A stretch of 41,852 nucleotides of DNA from Isosphaera sp. (GCA_013822345.1 PNKH01000072.1:1-41852); one strand, 5' to 3'. Shown: positions 16,317-24,228, numbered from the stretch's first letter. The notes: generated from the sequence alone by a model not told the origin. Numbers and translations are program-made.

Positions 16317-16733
16317 CTACTTCCCGGCCGGCGGCTTGGGAAGTCCTGGGCGGGTTTCCCCGTCACGGACGGCAGGTACCGGGTCGCGGTCGGACTTGTC
16401 TCGACTCATGAGCACGAGAAATGTGGCCATCCCGCCACAGACGAGAACAAGGGCCGCGAAGCATCCCAACGACCCGCCGAACATAGTCATGAACGCGCTT
16501 GACCCATGGCCTACTTCTGCGCGAACAACTCGTCGCGACGGACGCCGTGGGGCGTCATCGATGTCAAACGGATTCGCAGGCGGGGGCGGTGGTGTGGGCG
16601 GGTATGCCGATGGCGGGGTAGGGGTGGCGATGGCCACCGCGGAATGACAATGCGGGCAGGTGAAGTGAGGGTGCGGCCACGGGTCGGGTAGACTGACGGC
16701 GCGGTTGCAGATCGGGCAGGCCACGACGGGCAT
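16317..16733 (-). CDS. Small membrane protein with N-terminal zinc ribbon
   Basis: A 138-residue protein not assigned to a family. Residues 6-31 hold two CxxC pairs (CPICNRAV, then CPHCHSAV) that would bind one zinc in a ribbon, with HPHF between them. A Pro-rich linker follows, then a basic segment (RRPSRRVVRAEVG), one transmembrane helix (MFGGSLGCFAALVLVCGGMATFLVLM) and a charged tail. The pattern of a cytoplasmic zinc ribbon tethered to the membrane recurs widely in planctomycete hypotheticals. Codon use here is less GC-extreme than in neighbours. The gene is 113 bp downstream of DUF3500, separated by a palindrome, so co-transcription is doubtful. Confidence 0.7.
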   Translation of the reverse strand: MPVVACPICNRAVSLPDPWPHPHFTCPHCHSAVAIATPTPPSAYPPTPPPPPANPFDIDDAPRRPSRRVVRAEVGHGSSAFMTMFGGSLGCFAALVLVCGGMATFLVLMSRDKSDRDPVPAVRDGETRPGLPKPPAGK

Positions 16734-16783
16734 GGGCGGCTCTGTTGGAGTTAGCGCGGCCTGTGTCCGAGGCGTCGGACAAC

Positions 16784-16831
16784 CCCGCGGCGCGAGCAAG
16801 GGCCGGGAAAAGCCCTTGCTCGCGCCGCGGG
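16784..16831. repeat. 19-bp perfect palindrome after the DUF3500 gene
   Basis: CCCGCGGCGCGAGCAAGGG (16784-16802) and its exact complement (16813-16831), with a 10-nt loop. It lies 15 bp past the DUF3500 stop. Confidence 0.85.
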
Positions 16832-16846
16832 CTCGTCGGGGGCGCC

Positions 16847-17878
16847 TCACAGCTTCGAGTTGATGTACACGAAGGTGTGGATGTGCGGCAGGGCGCGGTA
16901 GCTCCAGACGAACCCCGGGCCCTCCAGCCGCCAGTACGTCCACGGCTCCTTCTCGGTCCGCTGGCCCTCCTTGTAGAACGCCAGCGACAGCTTCTCCAGC
17001 CCGCCGTTCGCCTTCACGATCTCCATCACCTCGTCCCCGTCCTCCTTCCGGTACGGCGACACCAGCTCCTTCATCACCATCTCGACCGCCGCCTTCTGGT
17101 CCTTGGCCAGGTCGGCGACGCTGATCCCGGGGAGCTTCGCGTCCTTCCCGGGGGTCTTCATCCGGCCGTGCTCGTCCATCCACTTCCCGTCCAGCAGGGC
17201 GGTCCCGCGCTGCTTCGCGTCGAGGGCGTTGAACATGTCGAGCGACGCCTTCGTCTGGCTGAAGAAGACGTTGGTGGGCGAGTACCCGTTCGGGGTGTGG
17301 CCGTAGTACAGCGGGCCGCCGAACGCCGTCTTCTCCTCCGAGTCCCCGTCGCACCGGACCGTCAGGTGGTGGCCGGCGAAGACCAGCGAGAACTTCTTCC
17401 CCTCGGCCGGCTCGCCGTAGATCAGGGCCCCGATGTTCTCGAAGTCCCCGCTGTTGTCGAACTTGTTGTTCCGGCTCAGCTTCTTGTACCCGTCCTCGCC
17501 GTTGCTGATCGCCTGGAACAGCTTCTTCAGGATCTCGACCTGCTTCTTCTCGTACCCGAGCCCGATGACCGAGTCCTTGACGGCCGCGGCGTTGTGGGTC
17601 ATGAGGCGGGCCGGGAGCCCGCCCTTGGACCCGGCGTCCCACGGCAGGACCAGCTTCTTCTTCTGCTCGGCGGACATCGTCCCGTACAGCTCGAACACCA
17701 GGGCCTCGGCCTCGCGCTGCTTGGCGGCGCGGGCGGCCCGGGCCTTCTGCAGCGGGGTCAGGCCGGCGACCGCGGCGGCCGCGGCCGAGGCGCCGAGGAC
17801 GCGGATGAAGTCGCGGCGGGCGGGTTGCGGGGGGGCGTCGCAGTCGGGGCAGGAGGTGGTGGCGTCGGCGGGCAGCAT
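16847..17878 (-). CDS. DUF3500 domain-containing protein with Tat signal
   Basis: A 343-residue protein. It begins with a CPDC pair (MLPADATTSCPDCDAPPQPA), followed by a twin-arginine-like motif ARRDFIRVLGASAAAAAVAG, suggesting Tat export of a folded protein. The mature part matches DUF3500 by my reading: FENIGALIYGEPAEGKKFSL, VFAGHHLTVRC, GPLYYGHTPNGYSPTN, and the C-terminal WTYWRLEGPGFVWSYRALPH then IHTFVYINSK. The family is uncharacterised; conserved His and Trp residues suggest a metal or ligand site. The start was placed at MLPAD because GGAG lies 8 nt upstream; an earlier in-frame ATG at 17950 lacks this. It follows the MgtC-like gene by 75 bp. Confidence 0.82.
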   Translation of the reverse strand: MLPADATTSCPDCDAPPQPARRDFIRVLGASAAAAAVAGLTPLQKARAARAAKQREAEALVFELYGTMSAEQKKKLVLPWDAGSKGGLPARLMTHNAAAVKDSVIGLGYEKKQVEILKKLFQAISNGEDGYKKLSRNNKFDNSGDFENIGALIYGEPAEGKKFSLVFAGHHLTVRCDGDSEEKTAFGGPLYYGHTPNGYSPTNVFFSQTKASLDMFNALDAKQRGTALLDGKWMDEHGRMKTPGKDAKLPGISVADLAKDQKAAVEMVMKELVSPYRKEDGDEVMEIVKANGGLEKLSLAFYKEGQRTEKEPWTYWRLEGPGFVWSYRALPHIHTFVYINSKL

Positions 17879-17953
17879 GGCGCGCTCCGGCGGGTGGGAG
17901 TGGAGTCGGAACCACCCGTGACTGTATCCTGTCGGCAGGCCGTCCGCCACTAG

Positions 17954-18508
17954 TCAGTTCCGGTTCTCTCTCACCGGCCCCTCACCCCCGGGCGGCGGGA
18001 CCAGGCGGGCCGGGGGCGGCGGCTGCGGGCCGGGGTGGGGCGAGAACAGGCGGGGGACGGCCGCCAGGATGACGAGGGTCAGGGCGGTGCAGAGGACGGC
18101 GGTCGCCTCCCGCCCCATCCCGGCGGCGACCCCGATGGCGGCCGTCAGCCAGATGCTGGCGGCGGTGGTCAGCCCCTTGATCTCCTCGGTGCCGCTCACC
18201 TTCAGGATGGCCCCGGCCCCGAGGAACCCGATCCCGGCGACGAGGCCCTGGACCACCCGGCTGAGGTCGGCCGGGGTGGCCCCGGCCTGCTGTGGGACGA
18301 GGACGAACAGGGCGGCCCCGAGGGCGACCAGCATGTGGGTGCGGAGGCCGGCCGCCTTCGCCTTGCTCTCCCGCTCGTACCCGACCGCCGCCCCGAGCAG
18401 GACCGCGACCGTCAGCCGGACGCACACCCGGGTCACGCCCTCCGCGTCCGGCAGGTCGGAGAACTCTTCGGCGACCGTGTCCGCCACCCGGCCCAGCCAC
18501 GTCGCCAT
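17954..18508 (-). CDS. MgtC/SapB family membrane protein
   Basis: A 184-residue inner-membrane protein of the MgtC/SapB family. The conserved N-terminal core is present: RLTVAVLLGAAVGYERESKA, then KAAGLRTHMLVALGAALFVL, then LVAGIGFLGAGAILK and IKGLTTAASIWLTAAIGVAA. These carry the family GxERE and GLRTH motifs and about four to five helices. MgtC members act in Mg2+ limitation and membrane-potential regulation; the short form lacking the cytoplasmic C-terminal domain is more general, so transport or regulation is open. The ATG at MATWLGR is chosen; 21 additional upstream codons look noncoding. The C-terminus is Pro-rich. Confidence 0.9.
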   Translation of the reverse strand: MATWLGRVADTVAEEFSDLPDAEGVTRVCVRLTVAVLLGAAVGYERESKAKAAGLRTHMLVALGAALFVLVPQQAGATPADLSRVVQGLVAGIGFLGAGAILKVSGTEEIKGLTTAASIWLTAAIGVAAGMGREATAVLCTALTLVILAAVPRLFSPHPGPQPPPPARLVPPPGGEGPVRENRN

Positions 18509-18612
18509 CGCCCGCCCTCTGTGGTGCGGCGGCGCGGGGCCGCCGCTTGCGGCGTCGCCGAGCCGCCACACCCACGCGACGCCCGCTCACGTGTTCCGCC
18601 GCCCCTGAGTTG

Positions 18613-18745
18613 ACGGACTGCTCGCCTTCCCGGGGATCAAGTCCTCGGCCCGGCACCCGCGGCAGGGGCTCAAGATGTCCTCATTCTCGCACTCGGCATC
18701 CTGAAGGGAGTCCGCACGAGCCGGCATGGGGAGGAGTCGCGGGAC
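18613..18745 (-). pseudogene. Decayed C-terminal remnant of a Gemmataceae repeat-domain gene
   Basis: Read on the minus strand, one frame gives PMPARADSLQDAECENEDIL, then SPCRGCRAEDLIPGK and a stop shortly after. This resembles a C-terminal domain I recall from Gemmataceae TIGR02996/SMI1-type proteins, of form MPxLADALQDAGCxNxDIL...CRG...D-L-x-x-G-K. A frameshift precedes it: the adjacent frame reads SRDSSP, which would continue the same motif. An in-frame stop lies further upstream. No start codon or intact N-terminal part is seen, so it is a relic. The family match is from memory. Confidence 0.55.
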
Positions 18746-18847
18746 CTACTCCCCGTCGCTGGACCGTGCTGCTGGGCCTGCCAGGGGCACGAGGACCGGG
18801 TTGAGAAGTCGCGTCGCAGCGAGCGGGGCCGGGTGTCGGATCGGAAG

Positions 18848-19249
18848 TCACTTCTGGATCGACCTGCGGAGCCCCTCGATCTGGATGCTCAGCTTCTCGA
18901 GCCGCTGGATGATCTCGTCCTGCGAGCCAGGCTTGATAACCTTCTCGCCCGGCTTGACCTCGGGCTTGCTCTCCGGCTTCACGACCTTCTCGCCCCCCGG
19001 CTTGGTTCCGGGCTTGACCGGCTCGGCGGCCGGCTTCGTGTCCGGCTTGCCCCCCGGCTTCTCGGCGAGTTGCAGGAGTTGCTTCAGCACGTCGGGCGGG
19101 AGCTTGCTGGCGTCGATCTGGATGACGAGGGGCATCTTTGGCTCGGCGGCCGGTTTCGGCTTCTCGGGCTTCTTATCGTCGGCCCGGGCGTCCGACGCGA
19201 ACCCGAGGCCCAGCGCCACCACGAGCAGGATACGAGAGGCTGCGAACAT
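18848..19249 (-). CDS. Small secreted Lys/Pro-rich protein with C-terminal coiled coil
   Basis: A 133-residue protein with no family I recognise. MFAASRILLVVALGLGFASD is a signal peptide with cleavage likely after ADARA. Two low-complexity Lys/Pro/Glu blocks follow (KKPEKPKPAAEPK and repeats of KPxxKP and KPGTKPGG), separated by an LVIQIDASKLPPDVLKQLLQ segment. The C-terminus QDEIIQRLEKLSIQIEGLRR has a heptad pattern typical of a short coiled coil. It may be an envelope linker. The gene lies wholly between inverted 28-bp repeats and is flanked by gene remnants, so it may be cargo or simply trapped. Confidence 0.75.
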   Translation of the reverse strand: MFAASRILLVVALGLGFASDARADDKKPEKPKPAAEPKMPLVIQIDASKLPPDVLKQLLQLAEKPGGKPDTKPAAEPVKPGTKPGGEKVVKPESKPEVKPGEKVIKPGSQDEIIQRLEKLSIQIEGLRRSIQK

Positions 19250-19381
19250 GGTTTACTCCGATCCCGTGAGTCGAACCGCGGGGCAACGTGCCCCGGCAGA
19301 TGATGCCGTGGGCGGGCGGTTCCGGTCCGGAATTGCGGACCTCCTACACTCCGGTTCTACCCGCCCCGGCAGGCAGGGCGG

Positions 19382-19515
19382 GTGGGGATCGCGCGGGACG
19401 CCTTCGGCAACCCATTCCGCCCGGTCAGATTCGACCTGTCCCAAGGGACGCCGACGGTCGTCGCCCTGGCCCGGCAGATGTACGAGAATCGCGCCTCCTC
19501 CTCGATGCCGATGCC
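19382..19515 (+). pseudogene. Truncated remnant of the same Gemmataceae C-terminal domain
   Basis: The frame from 19382 reads VGIARDAFGNPFRPVRFDLS, then TPTVVALARQMYENRASSSM before running into the 28-bp repeat (MPSVNSGV) and a TAG. The opening half corresponds to the motif GNPFRPV...TVVALARxxYxxR of the Gemmataceae repeat-protein tail, while the LADALQDAGC half is missing here and found inverted at 18613-18745. Upstream sequence in this frame is not convincing, and no start is seen. The family match is from memory; the truncation at the repeat is seen directly. Confidence 0.6.
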
Positions 19516-19542
19516 GTCCGTCAACTCAGGTGTGGCGGAACA

Positions 19543-21510
19543 CTAGTGCCGGCCCTTGAAGAACACCGCCCCGAGCGGCGGGAGGTTGAGCAGCACGCTG
19601 TACTTCTGGTTGTGGTACGGGACGAACTCGGCGTACGCCCCGCCGTTGCTCCCGACGTTGCTCCCGCCGTACACCGACGCGTCGGTGTTCAGCACCTCGG
19701 TCCAGAACCCCGGGCCGGGCGCCCCGACCCGGTAGCTCATCCGCGGGACCGGGGTGAAGTTGAACACCGCCAGGATCACGTCCTCACCGCTCCCGCGGCG
19801 GACCAGGCTGATCACGCTGTTGTTCGCGTCCGAGCAGTCGACCCAGTCGAACCCGCCCGGGTTGTTGTCCCGCTCGTGCAGCGCCGCCTCGGCCGCGTAC
19901 AAGTGGTTCAGGTCCCGGACCAGCGACTGCACCCCCTTGTGCGGCCCCCACTGGAGCAGGTGCCAGTCCAGGCTCTCGTCCACCCGCCACTCCCGCCTTT
20001 GGGCGATCTCCCCGCCCATGAACAGCAGCTTCTTCCCGGTCATCGCCCACTGGTACGCGAACAGCTGCCGCAGCCCGGCGAACTTCTGCCACTCGTCCCC
20101 GGCGCACTTGTCCCACAGCGGCCCCTTCCCGTGCACCACCTCGTCGTGACTCAGCGGGAGGACGAAGTTCTCGTGGTACGCGTACAGCATCCGGAACGTC
20201 AGGTCGTTCTGGTGGTACTTCCGGTGGACCGGGTCGAACGCCACGTACCGCAGGGTGTCGTGCATCCACCCCATGTCCCACTTGTACCCGAACCCGAGCC
20301 CGCCGACGTACGTCGGCCGGCTCACCATCCCCCACGACGTGCTCTCCTCGGCGTACGTCTGGACGTCCGGGTAGTGGCGGTACACCTCCTCGTTGAACCG
20401 CCGGAGGAAGTCGATCGCGTCGACGTTCTCCTTCCCCCCGTACCGGTTCGGCACCCACTCCCCCTGCTTCCGGGAGTAGTCCAGGTACAGCATCGACGCC
20501 ACGGCATCCACCCGCAGCCCGTCGATGTGGTACTTGTCGAGCCAGAACATCGCGCTGGACAGCAGGAAGCTGCGGACCTCGTGCCGGCCGTAGTTGAAGA
20601 CGAAGCTGCCCCAGTCCGGGTGGAACCCCTGGCGGCTGTCCGAGTGCTCGTACAGGGCGGTCCCGTCGAAGTTCGCCAGGGCCCAGGCGTCGGTGGCGAA
20701 GTGGCTCGGGACCCAGTCGAGGATCACCCCGACCCCGGCCCGGTGCAGGGTGTCGACCAGGTACATGAAGTCCTGCGGGGTGCCGTACCGGCTGGTGGCG
20801 GCGAAGTACCCGGTCGTCTGGTACCCCCAGGAGGCGAAGAACGGGTGCTCGGTGATCGGGAGCAGCTCGACGTGGGTGAACCCCATGTCGGCGCAGTACG
20901 CGGCCAGCTTCGGGGCCACGTCCCGGTAGCTCAGCGAGTGGTACGGCGGGTCGGCCTGGCGCATCCACGACCCGAGGTGGACCTCGTAGATGCTGACCGG
21001 GGCGTCGTGGGCGCTCCTCCGCTTCCGGTCGGCCATCCAGTCGGCGTCGTTCCACTGGTAGGCCAGGTCCCAGGTGACGGCGGCGGCCTTCGGCGGGACC
21101 TCGCAGGTGAACGCGAACGGGTCGGTCTTCTCGGCGGTGAACCCGCCGGGGGCGGCGACGTGGTACTTGTAGCACAGCCCGGCCCGGGCCCCGGGGATGA
21201 ACCCGCCCCACACCCCGCTCGACCCGATCGGGTGGAGCCGGTGCCGGCCCTTGTCCCACCCGTTGAAGTCGCCGATGACGGACACGTAGTCGGCGTTCGG
21301 GGCCCAGACCGCGAAGTGGTACCCGGGCACCCCGCCGACGGTCGTCGGGTGGCTGCCGAACTTCTCGTACAGCCGCAGGTGGCTCCCCTCGTTGAACAGG
21401 AACTGGTCCTGCGGGCCGAACCACGGCTGGTCCGGGGCGACCGGGGCGGGCGGGGGCGGGTCGGACCCGAAGGGGAGGTACTTCGGGGGGGCGGGGGCGG
21501 TCTTGCTCAT
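19543..21510 (-). CDS. glgB: 1,4-alpha-glucan branching enzyme (GH13, CBM48)
   Basis: A 655-residue glycogen branching enzyme that creates alpha-1,6 branches. The N-terminal region contains a CBM48-type beta-sandwich (HFAVWAPNADYVSVIGDFNG). The GH13 barrel follows with WVPSHFATD, the nucleophile D335 in DGLRVDAVAS, the general acid E388 in TYAEEST, and the third Asp in LSHDEVVHGKG. The C-terminal beta domain ends NLPPLGAVFFKGRH. Usual length is 620-780. The start at MSKTAPAPPKYLPF is chosen over upstream in-frame codons that pass through a palindrome. It is cytoplasmic. The stop overlaps the outer base of an inverted repeat, but the conserved PPLGAVFF end is intact. It lies downstream of DUF4129 with a palindrome between them. 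Confidence 0.96.
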   Translation of the reverse strand: MSKTAPAPPKYLPFGSDPPPPAPVAPDQPWFGPQDQFLFNEGSHLRLYEKFGSHPTTVGGVPGYHFAVWAPNADYVSVIGDFNGWDKGRHRLHPIGSSGVWGGFIPGARAGLCYKYHVAAPGGFTAEKTDPFAFTCEVPPKAAAVTWDLAYQWNDADWMADRKRRSAHDAPVSIYEVHLGSWMRQADPPYHSLSYRDVAPKLAAYCADMGFTHVELLPITEHPFFASWGYQTTGYFAATSRYGTPQDFMYLVDTLHRAGVGVILDWVPSHFATDAWALANFDGTALYEHSDSRQGFHPDWGSFVFNYGRHEVRSFLLSSAMFWLDKYHIDGLRVDAVASMLYLDYSRKQGEWVPNRYGGKENVDAIDFLRRFNEEVYRHYPDVQTYAEESTSWGMVSRPTYVGGLGFGYKWDMGWMHDTLRYVAFDPVHRKYHQNDLTFRMLYAYHENFVLPLSHDEVVHGKGPLWDKCAGDEWQKFAGLRQLFAYQWAMTGKKLLFMGGEIAQRREWRVDESLDWHLLQWGPHKGVQSLVRDLNHLYAAEAALHERDNNPGGFDWVDCSDANNSVISLVRRGSGEDVILAVFNFTPVPRMSYRVGAPGPGFWTEVLNTDASVYGGSNVGSNGGAYAEFVPYHNQKYSVLLNLPPLGAVFFKGRH

Positions 21511-21654
21511 GGGGCTGCCCGGGCGGAGCGTGCGGCGGCGAGAGGTGTTGCCACAACTATCGGAAACGCGGGCCGCACGCCAGTGACGGCCGCCCGAACC
21601 CGCGCCCCCGCCGCCCGAGGTGCAACGGTTGTGCCGGATGGGGAGGTGTGGTCG

Positions 21655-21717
21655 GTCCGAGCCGGAAGCGTGAGCGACGGGAGACCAAGACCCGTCGCTC
21701 ACGCTTCCGGCTCGGAC
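21655..21717. repeat. 27-bp perfect palindrome, AGCGTGAGCGACGG family
   Basis: GTCCGAGCCGGAAGCGTGAG... (21655-21681) and its exact complement (21691-21717), loop 9 nt. It starts 7 bp beyond the DUF4129 stop and shares the core AGCGTGAGCGAC with 28960-29015 and 35964-36027. Confidence 0.9.
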
Positions 21718-21724
21718 GGCAACG

Positions 21725-23572
21725 TCACCCCACCGCCACCCCGTGGACCATCGCGTCCCAGACCTCCTCCAAGGCCGGAACGGCGCCGGCCGGGGGCGGG
21801 GCGTCGGAGTAGGCGAGGGGGGCGTACGCCTCGGCGAACCGGGCGAACGGCTCGGCCCGGTCGGGGAACCGCTCGATCAGTCGGACGGCGAACTCCAGCG
21901 GCGTCTCGGTCGGGGCGCGGCCGGCGCCGCGGTCCCACGCCCAGGAGTCGAGGGCGGCGAACGTGTACGCGGCGAGTTCCGCCGGGTCCCGGCCGTCGGC
22001 CGACCCGTCGGCGAACGGGTTCGAGAAGGTGTGGAACGGCGGCGGGCGGACCGGCCCCGCGGGCTCAGGCGAGCGGGGAGCGTCAGCCCCCTGAGCCCGG
22101 CCGCCCCACAGGCCCGCCCACCACGCGCGGAGGCCGTCGAGGAGGCGGCGCGCCCAGTCGGTGAACGGGGCGAGGTACCGCAGGACGGCGAGGACCACCG
22201 CGACCACCACCAGCACCGCCACGACCGCGAACACCACCCACTTCAGGAACCCGGCGACCTTCTCCAGCGCCGCCGCGAGCTGCGTGCCCGATTGGGAACC
22301 GGATTCCTCCCGGCCGTCGCCGTCGGCCGATTCCTCCCCGGGCTCACGCCCGGGGCTCGCCTGGCCGTTCTCGTCCTTCTTCTCCTCCTTGCCGCCTTTG
22401 CCGCCCGCGCCGCCCTTCGGGTCACGGTCGCCCTTCCCGCCGCCCTTCTCGCCCGCGCCCCCGGACCCGCCCTTGCCGTCCTGCGCCTTGCCGCCGCTCC
22501 CCTTCTCGCCGACGGTGCCGCCGCCGGGCTGGCCGTTCTTCCCGCCCGCCTGGCCGTCGCCGGCCTTCGACTGGTCGCCGCCCACCCCCTCACCCTTCCC
22601 GGCCCCGCCGCCCTTACGGACGGCGTGCTTCGAGGCGTCGCGGTCCTGCGACCCGGCCCGGGCGATGCCGAACCACGGCACCTCGGAGTGCGGCCGCGGG
22701 AGGAACGCCGCCAGCACCAGGAAGACGGCGATGAACAGCGCCCCGAGGGCGAGCCACCCGCCGGCGAGGGCGGTCGGGATCTTCGCCCTCCGCTGCCGCA
22801 GGTACCGCCGCAGCCCGAGCAGGCTGGTGGTGACCAGCAGCCCGAGGGCGCTGCCGACGTACACCGCCATCTGGAGGAAGGTGGCCCGCCGGCGGGCGGT
22901 GTCGTCCGGCGACACGAGCGACTGCCCGAGGGCGAACAGCGGCAGGGCGGCGAGGGCGAAGTAGACGACCCAGACGCCGGGGGTGTGCGGGGCCTTTCGC
23001 CGCTCCTCGCGGTACGTCTGGTACCGGCCGATCCAGTCCCACAGCCGCGAGTCGTGCTTCGGCTTCTTGCCCCTCCGCTTCTGCTCCGGCGGCTTTTCTG
23101 ACTCCCGACCCCCGACCCCCGACTCCTGGTCCGCCGACAGCCCGGCGGCGGACAGCAGCCCGCGGCCGGCGCCTTTGCGCCTCTCGTCGATGTGGGTGCA
23201 GTCCCAGGTGAGCTTGTGGGCGCTCCACCAGGTCAGGGCCAGGAGGCCGAGGTTAACGAGCCACCCGAACGACCTCAGCCACCCGCCGGGGTACTCGACG
23301 TAGGTGAGCAGCGCGGCGTAGGTGGCGGCGCCGAGGAGCAGCCCGTAGACCGACGCCCGGCCGGGGTCGACGTCGATGGCAACGCGGGCGATCAGGACCG
23401 CCCCGGCGACGAAGAAGAACAGGGTGTACAGGAGCCGGCCGGAGTACTTCCCGTCGTACAGGACCTCGACGAGGAAGAAGACGAGGCTGCCGACCATGAG
23501 CATGACCAGCACCGGGCTGAGTGCGGTCACGACGTAGTCGGTGGCGGTCGGCGGCTCGCGGTCGGCGGGCAT
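21725..23572 (-). CDS. Membrane protein with DUF4129 C-terminal domain
   Basis: A 615-residue membrane protein. Seven hydrophobic helices occupy residues ~10-320 (VLVMLMVGSLVFFLVEVL, LLYTLFFFVAGAVLIARVAI, YGLLLGAATYAALL and others). A very Gly/Lys-rich linker follows (KGGGAGKGEG, GGKGDRDPKGGAGGKGG), then a further helix (WVVFAVVAVLVVVAVVLAVL), and a C-terminal cytoplasmic DUF4129 domain (LAAYTFAALDSWAWDRG, ETPLEFAVRLIERFPD, FAEAYAPLAYSD). DUF4129 proteins are often found with transglutaminase-like and DUF58 genes; none are adjacent here. Two dispersed repeats have been incorporated in frame: QGADAPRSPEPAG near residue 493, and QESGVGGRESE near residue 150. Confidence 0.82.
   Translation of the reverse strand: MPADREPPTATDYVVTALSPVLVMLMVGSLVFFLVEVLYDGKYSGRLLYTLFFFVAGAVLIARVAIDVDPGRASVYGLLLGAATYAALLTYVEYPGGWLRSFGWLVNLGLLALTWWSAHKLTWDCTHIDERRKGAGRGLLSAAGLSADQESGVGGRESEKPPEQKRRGKKPKHDSRLWDWIGRYQTYREERRKAPHTPGVWVVYFALAALPLFALGQSLVSPDDTARRRATFLQMAVYVGSALGLLVTTSLLGLRRYLRQRRAKIPTALAGGWLALGALFIAVFLVLAAFLPRPHSEVPWFGIARAGSQDRDASKHAVRKGGGAGKGEGVGGDQSKAGDGQAGGKNGQPGGGTVGEKGSGGKAQDGKGGSGGAGEKGGGKGDRDPKGGAGGKGGKEEKKDENGQASPGREPGEESADGDGREESGSQSGTQLAAALEKVAGFLKWVVFAVVAVLVVVAVVLAVLRYLAPFTDWARRLLDGLRAWWAGLWGGRAQGADAPRSPEPAGPVRPPPFHTFSNPFADGSADGRDPAELAAYTFAALDSWAWDRGAGRAPTETPLEFAVRLIERFPDRAEPFARFAEAYAPLAYSDAPPPAGAVPALEEVWDAMVHGVAVG
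22061..22098. repeat. In-frame palindrome remnant inside the DUF4129 gene
   Basis: GGCGAGCGGGGAGCGTCAGC... (22068-22094) matches 26 of 27 bases of the left arm of the element at 25439-25508. Here only one arm plus a short GGGCTCAGG/CCTGAGCCC stem remains. On the minus strand it encodes QGADAPRSPE in the same frame as the other copy. Confidence 0.75.
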
Positions 23573-23592
23573 AACGACGAGACCCGGTTAGC

Positions 23593-23611
23593 GACGCATC
23601 GCAGATGCGTC
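23593..23611. terminator. GACGCATC hairpin downstream of the small secreted gene
   Basis: GACGCATC, loop GCA, GATGCGTC: an 8-bp perfect stem, 26 bp past the 3' end of the gene that stops at 23638. No T-tract follows on the minus strand. Confidence 0.4.
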
Positions 23612-23637
23612 CGCGCCAGCAAGACGCCCGCCGGCGG

Positions 23638-24165
23638 TCACGGTTTCGGCGGGTCGCGGAACCCCGGGGCGCCGGCCGGCTTGAACTTTTGCATCAGGTA
23701 CGGTTCGGTGGGAACTCCCGGCGGGACCCACGGCACTAGCGGCAACAGCCCGGGCGGGTACGTAGGCCGCCACCAGTCGGCCGTCGGGTCGGGCGCCGGT
23801 CGGGAAGACCGGAGGCGGTCCTGAAGGGACTCGGCGTGCGCTCGGAACCCCGGGGCGGCCGCGACCTCGGCGAGCAACTCCCGCAGCTGCCCCGCCGTCA
23901 GCGTCTCCCCGTACGTCTTCCGCGCCCGCTCCTGCTCGCCCCGGGTGGCGGATCGCCCCAGGGACGCCAGGAACAGGGCGTCCACCTGCCGCTCGGTCGG
24001 CTGGCCCGAGTCCGCCAGCCGGTCGACGAGCCGGCGGAGCGTGTCGCCCCCGCCGCGGCCGGCCTTCGGGTCGAGGACGGGCGGCGCGACTCGCGGCAGC
24101 GGCGCGACCTCCGGTCCCCGACCGACCGCCACCCCGGCCGCCAGCACCGCCACGGTCGTCCACAT
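23638..24165 (-). CDS. Small secreted protein resembling a PSD1 tail segment
   Basis: A 175-residue protein with a short signal-like start (MWTTVAVLAAGVAVG) and a Pro-rich region. Residues ~40-110 contain LVDRLADSGQPTERQVDALF, then LASLGRSATRGEQERARKTY. This resembles the tail motif of DUF1553 proteins (YEAALGRPPTAAESAAAVGF in the divergent neighbour), so it may derive from or mimic that module. The C-terminus is Pro/Trp-rich (DWWRPTYPPGLLPLVPWVPP). The start is preferred because GGAGGG lies upstream. It is transcribed divergently from the PSCyt/PSD1 gene with 97 bp between start codons, a position consistent with shared regulation. Confidence 0.65.
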   Translation of the reverse strand: MWTTVAVLAAGVAVGRGPEVAPLPRVAPPVLDPKAGRGGGDTLRRLVDRLADSGQPTERQVDALFLASLGRSATRGEQERARKTYGETLTAGQLRELLAEVAAAPGFRAHAESLQDRLRSSRPAPDPTADWWRPTYPPGLLPLVPWVPPGVPTEPYLMQKFKPAGAPGFRDPPKP

Positions 24166-24199
24166 GGGTCGCCCTCCGGAACACTTCCCATCGTACCGC

Positions 24200-24228
24200 T
24201 TGAACCGCGGGGCCGGCCGGCCGAAAAT
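24200..24228 (+). promoter_or_regulatory. Candidate promoter for the PSCyt/PSD1 gene
   Basis: TTGAAC (24200-24205), 17-bp spacer and GAAAAT (24223-24228), with four of six matches in each box. The start codon is at 24263. On the minus strand TACGAT (24190-24195) could serve the divergent gene. Confidence 0.4.

Larger units (their letters stand above)
18592..19543. other. 952-bp segment bounded by 28-bp inverted repeats
   Basis: GTGTTCCGCC at 18592 and its inverse ending at 19543 extend to 28 bp with 26 matches (18592-18619 against 19516-19543; both read into CTGAGTTGACGGAC). The right end sits on the stop codon of glgB. Inside are one intact small secreted-protein gene and two decayed, oppositely oriented gene remnants. 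No transposase and no clear target-site duplication are visible, so this may be a nonautonomous element, a relic of one, or two inverted copies of a repeat that share their 3' flank. The 339-bp gap between 18509 and 18847 contains only the left repeat and one remnant. Confidence 0.55.

Noticed and set aside
18592-19543. Calling the inverted-repeat segment an insertion sequence
   Set aside because: No transposase frame and no target duplication are visible; kept only as an inverted-repeat-bounded segment.
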